The translations under genes and the position numbers were made by a program. Shown one piece after another: positions 1 through 3,959 of a stretch of DNA of 5,693 bases. The notes under the pieces were generated by a model. That model saw nothing but the letters and a program-made list of their open reading frames with translations. It was not told where the DNA came from and ran no database searches. Position 1 is the first letter of the stretch. Each line of letters opens with the position of its first letter. The stretch comes from Candidatus Zipacnadia bacterium (GTDB taxonomy: Bacteria; Armatimonadota; Zipacnadia; Zipacnadales; UBA5352), in assembly GCA_029820915.1 (NCBI GenBank), contig JALGUI010000321.1, positions 1-5,693 on the forward strand, in the 5' to 3' direction.

Positions 1-1002
1 TCGGTGGCCGATGGCAAGGTCTTCATCATCGACCACGATGGCGCCGAGGATGTCGTGCGCGCCATCGACATCGAGACCGGCCAGGACGTGTGGCAGTGCC
101 GCTACGCCGACCTGACCGAGGCCAACTATGGCTTCTCGCGCTCCACCCCCGTCTACGATGAGGGGCGCCTGTACACCGTCAGCTTCCTCGGCAAGGTCGC
201 GTGCATCGACGCGGGCACGGGTGAGATTCTGTGGGACGTGGACATGCGCCGGCAGTTCGGCGGCGTATTGCCGACTTGGGGCTACGCGATGTCGGTGCTC
301 ATCGATGGCGACAGGGTCATCATCGTCCCCGGCGGCCCCAACGCCTGCGTCGTCGCGCTCAACAAGGCCACGGGGGAGGTCATCTGGGCCGGTGGCGGCG
401 GCGACATCCCCGGCTACTCCACCCCGGTCAAGGCGACCATCCAGGACGTCGAGCAGTACGTGGTCTTCGCGGGCAAGGCGCTCATCGGCGTGCAGGCGTC
501 GGACGGCGGGCTCCTGTGGCGTGTGCCCTGGGAGACCAACTACGACGTCAACGCCCCCACGCCGATCATCTCCGGTGACCATGTCTTCATCACCAGCAAC
601 TACAAGCGCGGCTGCGCGGTGATCGCCGTCGAGCCCGACGGCGCCCACATCCTGTGGGAGAACAAGAACATGTCCTCACACTTCAACACGCCCGTCTTCT
701 ACCAGGGCCACATGTTCGGACCCACCAACCCTAACCTCATCTGCCTGAGCCCCAGCACGGGGCAGATCGTGTGGCGGCAGAGCGGCTTCGAGCGCGGCGG
801 CTGCGTCATCGTGGACGGCGCAATTATCGCCCTGGGCGGCGCGAGCGGCGACCTGGTGATGGCCGAGGCCACGACCGCGGGCTACAATGAGCTGGGGCGC
901 ATCCGCCCGCTCGGCGGCCAGAGCTGGACCGCCCCGATCATCGCCAACGGCAGGCTCATCATCCGCAACAAGCAGGCGCTGGCCTGCCTGGACTTGATGT
1001 AG
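1..1002 (+). CDS. PQQ-binding-like beta-propeller repeat protein (BamB-like), 5' end outside window
   Basis: The frame is open from the first base and ends at TAG 1000-1002, so 333 residues are visible and the true start and any signal peptide lie upstream. The GTG at position 4 is probably internal, since a propeller strand is already under way there. The protein is a series of beta-propeller blades. Each has a short beta-strand pair such as GRLYTV or DRVIIV, then a turn of the form A-x-D-x-x-TG-x-x-x-W. The blade tryptophans are at about residues 31 (TGQDVW), 78 (TGEILW), 129 (TGEVIW), 173, 219 and 258 (TGQIVW). Two more degenerate blades close the chain (about 272-300 and 317-333), so seven or eight blades can be traced. 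This is the PQQ_2/PQQ_3 type fold of BamB and quinoprotein dehydrogenases. No catalytic or metal-binding set of a quinoprotein dehydrogenase is evident, so an exported scaffold or binding role is more likely than an enzyme. Such proteins are very common in Planctomycetota and relatives. The exact function is unknown. Confidence 0.9.
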   Translation, partial: SVADGKVFIIDHDGAEDVVRAIDIETGQDVWQCRYADLTEANYGFSRSTPVYDEGRLYTVSFLGKVACIDAGTGEILWDVDMRRQFGGVLPTWGYAMSVLIDGDRVIIVPGGPNACVVALNKATGEVIWAGGGGDIPGYSTPVKATIQDVEQYVVFAGKALIGVQASDGGLLWRVPWETNYDVNAPTPIISGDHVFITSNYKRGCAVIAVEPDGAHILWENKNMSSHFNTPVFYQGHMFGPTNPNLICLSPSTGQIVWRQSGFERGGCVIVDGAIIALGGASGDLVMAEATTAGYNELGRIRPLGGQSWTAPIIANGRLIIRNKQALACLDLM

Positions 1003-1004
1003 CC

Positions 1005-1025
1005 ACCGGCGACCGGCGACCGGCT
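1005..1025. repeat. Tandem heptamer ACCGGCG x3
   Basis: Three head-to-tail 7-bp units run directly after the stop codon of the propeller gene: ACCGGCG, ACCGGCG, ACCGGCT. The last differs in its final base. It is the first of several short tandem arrays in the convergent gap 1003-1113. Confidence 0.7.
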
Positions 1026-1037
1026 GCCGGCAACGAC

Positions 1038-1069
1038 AACGGCAACGGCGGACGGACGCCGTTGCCGTT
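1038..1069 (+). terminator. Perfect 13-bp hairpin, candidate terminator between convergent genes
   Basis: The left arm 1038-1050 (AACGGCAACGGCG) is perfectly complementary to the right arm 1057-1069 (CGCCGTTGCCGTT), leaving a 6-base loop at 1051-1056. The stem is GC-rich and is followed on the plus strand by a weakly T-rich stretch (TTTGCCTTTG). It lies 35 bp past the stop of the propeller gene and 44 bp from the stop of the minus-strand gene, a typical terminator position. The T tract is interrupted and there is none on the minus-strand side, so efficient rho-independent termination is uncertain. The arms are themselves tandem hexamers (CAACGG and GCCGTT), so it could equally be a by-product of repeat expansion or a REP-like element. 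Confidence 0.45.
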
Positions 1070-1083
1070 TGCCTTTGCCCGAG

Positions 1084-1111
1084 ACTCGGAACTCGGAACT
1101 CGGAACTCGAA
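1084..1111. repeat. Tandem heptamer ACTCGGA x4
   Basis: Four contiguous 7-bp units occur: ACTCGGA at 1084, 1091 and 1098, and ACTCGAA at 1105 with one mismatch. The array ends two bases before the stop codon of the minus-strand gene (CTA at 1114-1116). Heptamer arrays of this kind are seen in the intergenic DNA of some environmental high-GC bacteria. Their role is unknown, and slippage is the likely origin. Confidence 0.8.
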
Positions 1112-1113
1112 CC

Positions 1114-1617
1114 CTACTCCCCATGCTGCAGCGTCGCCCTGTGGAGCATGCGCAGCGACCTGAGGTCGCCCTCGAAGTACTCGCTCTCGCTCCCGTGTCC
1201 CCCGAAGACCGATGTGCCGATATACAGCCCCGGCCCGGGCGCCGGCAGCGGCTCGCTCAGACTCCCGTTCACGCGGAACTGCATGGTGTCGAGGTCGTAG
1301 CTGATCTCGACGCGCGACCACTCGTCGAGCGGCAGTCGCAGGCCCGGACGTTGCTCAGTCGTGTGCACGTGCCGGTCCGTGTACGTGGCCCAGATCTCGC
1401 CGTCCTCGAGGTAGACCGTCACCGAGCCGATGTAGTGCCCGTGGTGGCGCCACAGGATCTGCCGCTTGCCGGAGCCCGGCTTGATCTCGAAGGCCAGCGT
1501 CCACGCCCCGCGCCGCGGCGTCACCTCGCGCGGGAACACGATGTAGTTGCCGACGCCGTCGAAGCGCAGGTAGGTCACGGCGTTGGCCCGTCCGCCGATC
1601 TGCCCGCAGAAGGGCAC
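1114..1617 (-). CDS. LamG-like (concanavalin A-like) domain, frameshifted-off C-terminus of the upstream GH71/GH99-like gene
   Basis: As read this is a 167-residue frame opening at a GTG (1617) and ending at TAG 1114-1116. It is very unlikely to be a separate gene. There is no Shine-Dalgarno of its own, and coherent coding in this frame continues 5' of the GTG to about 1674 (GDLDYRFRPESGSLLHTEAG). There it meets the neighbouring 733-codon frame. Adding one base in the C run 1674-1677 joins the two into one protein of about 887 residues. The sequence is a single LamG/Laminin_G_3-type beta-sandwich. It opens with YLRFDGVGNYIVFP, followed by WTLAFEIKP, a VTVYLEDGEIWATY strand, the typical LDEWSRVEISYD segment, FRVNGSLSEPLP and a final GDLRSLRMLHRA. 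In the joined protein it covers about residues 730-880. LamG-type domains in secreted bacterial proteins commonly bind carbohydrate or act as adhesive modules. No catalytic residues for a GH16-type enzyme are visible, so binding is the better guess. Confidence 0.72.
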   Translation of the reverse strand: MPFCGQIGGRANAVTYLRFDGVGNYIVFPREVTPRRGAWTLAFEIKPGSGKRQILWRHHGHYIGSVTVYLEDGEIWATYTDRHVHTTEQRPGLRLPLDEWSRVEISYDLDTMQFRVNGSLSEPLPAPGPGLYIGTSVFGGHGSESEYFEGDLRSLRMLHRATLQHGE

Positions 1618-3776
1618 CCCCGCCTCGGTGTGGAGCAGCGACCCGCTCTCCGGCCGGAAGCGGTAGTCCAGGTCCCCGAGAACACGTCCAGCGTCACCGG
1701 CTCGCCGGGCTCGACCCCGGCGATCATCACGGGCGCGCTACGCCAGGTCTTGCCGGAGACGGTGATGGCGCGCAGGTGGAAGACCGAGTGCGGCCGGCGC
1801 GGTGTGGCCGTGAACTCGAAGGACGCCTCGGGCGCATCGATGTGCGGCGGGTGGTCGGGCAGCCGGCGGAAGTCCTCCAGCGTCACCTGCACGTCGGGGC
1901 TCAGCGGGACCTCGCCCTGCAGCTCGGTGAAGTCCAGGTGCAGCGTGCCGCGCGGCGCCTGGTCTCGGGGAATGCTGGCGAAGAACACGCGCCGCCACTG
2001 GCCGAGCCACATGTTGGCCTCGAGCGCGTTGCCGTGGTTGAAGAAGTAGCGGCCATCGGTCTCGGTGTGGAACTGCGCCTCGCAGCCGTCGATCCACATG
2101 CGGCCCTTGAACTCGTGCCGGCGCATGGCGCGGATGTCAATGCGCAGCAGCATGAGCCGATCGCGGTCCGGGTACTCGTCGCTCACGTCCACGCCGTAGA
2201 TCTCGTCATCGCCCTCCAGCACTTCGAGCGATGCCAGCGGCTCGTCGCAGGCGAAGGAGCCGCGCACGGTCCACTCCCCCACCCCACCCTCGGCCGGCGC
2301 CATCGCGAAGCTCGCCTCGGCCGGCGCGATCATGTCGCGCAGCGGCTGCTTCACCCACTTGTAGTCCCAGTTGTCGGTCGGCCGCAGGGTGATGTGGTGC
2401 AGGCCATCGGTGACCTGCAGCTCGCGGCCGTCGGCGGTGGTGATCGCCAGGCTCGGCCGCAGCAGCATCTCGCCCGCAAGCTCCTCGGTCGGGACCACCA
2501 TGCGGTGCTCCATGAGCTCGCCCGCGTCGAAGCTCGCGGCCTCGCCGCCCAGCACCTCGTGCCCCTCGGCGTCGAGCAGCGCGGGCGTCACGGTGTACCG
2601 GCCCTCGCTGCCGTCGGGCACGTTGAGCAGCTCGATCTGCAGCCGCTCGCCCAGCGTCAGCGCCCGCCGGTAGCTGACGATCAGGTTTGGGATGGACGTG
2701 TCATCGCCGGGGTTGGGCGCGGGCGCGAGGCCCTTGAGCGTGCGCATGTAGTAGCGGATGATGCGCTGGGTGGAGAGCGAGTTGCACACGGTCGGCTCGA
2801 TGGTGGTGTGCTCGTTCAGCTCATCCCACTCGGCCATGCCGATCATGTCCGGCTCGGCGTCCATGGCGGCCTCGAAGCTGGCGCGCAGCGTGCGCGTGCC
2901 GTCCTCGTCGAGCGTCGAGCCGCTCATGAACTGGAAGTAGCCGATCTTCGCGCCCAGCACGAGGTAGCGATCGCGGTACTCCTGTTCGCCGAGCACGGCC
3001 TTGAGCGTCGGGATGGCGTAGCCGCGGTCGAAGTCAACATCGAAGGTGCGGTCCGGGCGGCGCCACGCGCCACCGTAGGTCATGTCGATGCCGTCGGCGA
3101 TGTCCAGGTACTCGCGGATGTGGGCCTTCATCGCCGCATCGGTCTCGGGGGAGACCTCACCGTTGGCCAGGAACTCCTCCTGCGCATCACGCCACTGCGT
3201 GATGGCGATCAGGTAGATGAAATCGCCGTGCTCGGCGCGCAGTGTGGCCAGCATGTCGGCAAGCTCCGCCGGGTCGGTGCGGTCGCCGCCGTAGGTGCCG
3301 AAGCGCAGCCGTCCGTCGATGCGCGCGGTCACGGCCGCGTCGGCCGCGATCTCGAGCGTCCGACTCTTGTACTCCACCTGCGCGTCGCCGCCGAAGAGCG
3401 GGAAGAACACGAACCCCTCCGGCGCGCGCTCCGCCGCGCACTGCATGGCGATCTCGTAGCGCTGGATCATCCCCGGCGTGCCGATGATCGCGCCCAGGCC
3501 ATCCATCTCGTACATCATGGCATGGTCCATGATGCGCCCGAAGCTCGGGGAGGTCACAACCGCGTTCTCGCGCAGCGACCGATCATGGAAGAGCGGCCGG
3601 TCCATGTAGCGGTGCAGGTAGTTCTGGTAGAGCCCGTACTTGAGCTGGCTCGACGCGAATACCAGCGGCGGCGAGATGTGCGCCTGCCAACCGTCGTCCT
3701 GGGCCATCACGGCACACCCGCTCGCGACGGCGAGTGATACCGCAACTGCGGTGGCGATGCAGCGTGCGCGAACCAT
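1575..3776 (-). CDS. Secreted/lipid-anchored GH71/GH99-like protein, as read frameshifted near its C-terminus
   Basis: It starts at ATG 3776-3774, chosen because a perfect AGGAGG lies 8 bases upstream and a signal peptide follows. Residues 1-25 hold an arginine-bearing start, a hydrophobic core, and either a lipobox-like ASGC (Cys21) or a type I site after VMA (Ala25). Residues 30-350 look like a TIM-barrel of the GH71/GH99-like group. Segments MDGLGAIIG, FVFFPLFGG, RLRFGTYGG and YLIAITQW fit core strands, and residues 316-328 (EWDELNEHTTIEP) align with the family motif W-N-E-W-x-E-G-T-x-I-E-P. Glu319 and Glu322 occupy the E-x-x-E positions known to be catalytic in GH99. Residues 365-470 and 490-690 are beta-rich accessory regions without a recognised name. 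After about residue 701 the frame turns into low-quality sequence (TWTTASGRRAGRC...), because one base appears to be missing at 1674-1677. The true C-terminus is the LamG domain at 1114-1674. It probably acts outside the cytoplasm on a polysaccharide or glycan; the substrate is unknown and hydrolase activity is inferred only from fold and motif. Confidence 0.85.
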   Translation of the reverse strand: MVRARCIATAVAVSLAVASGCAVMAQDDGWQAHISPPLVFASSQLKYGLYQNYLHRYMDRPLFHDRSLRENAVVTSPSFGRIMDHAMMYEMDGLGAIIGTPGMIQRYEIAMQCAAERAPEGFVFFPLFGGDAQVEYKSRTLEIAADAAVTARIDGRLRFGTYGGDRTDPAELADMLATLRAEHGDFIYLIAITQWRDAQEEFLANGEVSPETDAAMKAHIREYLDIADGIDMTYGGAWRRPDRTFDVDFDRGYAIPTLKAVLGEQEYRDRYLVLGAKIGYFQFMSGSTLDEDGTRTLRASFEAAMDAEPDMIGMAEWDELNEHTTIEPTVCNSLSTQRIIRYYMRTLKGLAPAPNPGDDTSIPNLIVSYRRALTLGERLQIELLNVPDGSEGRYTVTPALLDAEGHEVLGGEAASFDAGELMEHRMVVPTEELAGEMLLRPSLAITTADGRELQVTDGLHHITLRPTDNWDYKWVKQPLRDMIAPAEASFAMAPAEGGVGEWTVRGSFACDEPLASLEVLEGDDEIYGVDVSDEYPDRDRLMLLRIDIRAMRRHEFKGRMWIDGCEAQFHTETDGRYFFNHGNALEANMWLGQWRRVFFASIPRDQAPRGTLHLDFTELQGEVPLSPDVQVTLEDFRRLPDHPPHIDAPEASFEFTATPRRPHSVFHLRAITVSGKTWRSAPVMIAGVEPGEPVTLDVFSGTWTTASGRRAGRCSTPRRGCPSAGRSADGPTP

Positions 3777-3784
3777 CGATCAGG

Positions 3785-3790
3785 CCTCCT
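3785..3790 (-). promoter_or_regulatory. Strong Shine-Dalgarno of the GH71/GH99-like gene
   Basis: On the minus strand this reads AGGAGG, an exact anti-16S complement, with 8 bases to the ATG at 3776. It fixes the start of the GH71/GH99-like gene and argues that the gene is actively translated despite the downstream frameshift. Confidence 0.85.
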
Positions 3791-3811
3791 CGTATTCTCC
3801 GGAGCACGCTT

Positions 3812-3840
3812 ACGGTAGCACGAGGCGGTGGTGGTGGCAA
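3812..3840 (-). promoter_or_regulatory. Candidate sigma70-type promoter for the GH71/GH99-like gene
   Basis: On the minus strand a TTGCCA hexamer (3835-3840, five of six to TTGACA) is separated by exactly 17 bp from TACCGT (3812-3817, three of six to TATAAT). The latter is preceded by TGC, giving an extended -10. This places a start of transcription about 25-30 bases before the ATG. The -10 match is weak and the DNA is GC-rich, so this is a suggestion by pattern only. Confidence 0.35.
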
Positions 3841-3846
3841 GCGCGC

Positions 3847-3860
3847 TGGGCGCGCGCCCA
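3847..3860. promoter_or_regulatory. 14-bp perfect palindrome, possible operator
   Basis: TGGGCGCGCGCCCA is identical on both strands. It lies in the divergent intergenic region just upstream of the candidate -35 of the minus-strand gene, where an operator for either gene could sit. Its alternating GC core makes chance occurrence fairly easy in this base composition. Confidence 0.3.
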
Positions 3861-3877
3861 CGGAGGAGTTCTCGCTC

Positions 3878-3955
3878 GTGCCGCCGAAGTGCCCTGTGCC
3901 ATCCTCGGATCGCGCCGATCCAGCCACGTCCCTGTCTGTGGTGGAACTGGGGTGA
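3878..3955 (+). CDS. Possible 25-codon upstream reading frame (leader) before the DUF4838 gene
   Basis: A GGAGGAG at 3862-3868 stands 9 bases before a GTG at 3878, which opens a 25-codon frame closed by TGA at 3953-3955. The peptide (MPPKCPVPSSDRADPATSLS then VVELG) has no recognisable domain, hydrophobic segment or run of one amino acid, so it is not an obvious attenuator leader. Its stop falls inside the Shine-Dalgarno of the DUF4838 gene and only 4 bases before that gene's GTG. That arrangement would allow translational coupling. It may simply be chance; no homolog is recognised. Confidence 0.25.
   Translation: MPPKCPVPSSDRADPATSLSVVELG
3907..3921. promoter_or_regulatory. Inverted repeat GGATCG-N3-CGATCC
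   Basis: Two perfect 6-bp arms (3907-3912 and 3916-3921) flank a 3-bp spacer, 38 bp before the GTG of the DUF4838 gene. It could be a dimeric repressor operator or a small mRNA hairpin in the leader. It does not match a LacI-family consensus that I recognise. Confidence 0.3.
3949..3955 (+). promoter_or_regulatory. Shine-Dalgarno of the DUF4838 gene
   Basis: GGGGTGA resembles the GGAGGTGA anti-16S complement and lies 4 bases (7 bases counting from the G run) before the GTG at 3960. No ATG, GTG or TTG occurs in the same frame for about 100 bases upstream, so it decides the GTG start. Confidence 0.6.
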
Positions 3956-3959
3956 GATC

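Noticed and set aside
4..6. GTG at position 4 as the start of the propeller gene
   Set aside because: The frame is open to the window edge, no ribosome site is visible, and the sequence at once enters a propeller strand without a signal peptide. The real start is upstream.
1003..1113. CRISPR-like array in the repeat-rich gap
   Set aside because: Units are 6-7 bp, directly abutting, and without spacers. They are simple tandem repeats.
1069..2049. A 326-codon plus-strand frame that begins in the heptamer repeat
   Set aside because: It lies antisense to the LamG part and barrel gene, starts inside repeat DNA and has a shadow-like composition.
1776..3737. A 653-codon open frame on the plus strand opposite the GH71/GH99-like gene
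   Set aside because: Its product is rich in Val, Ala, His, Arg, Glu and Leu without domain pattern. It mirrors a gene with a signal peptide, motif and strong ribosome site. Long antisense frames are expected from G/C-ending codons in GC-rich DNA.
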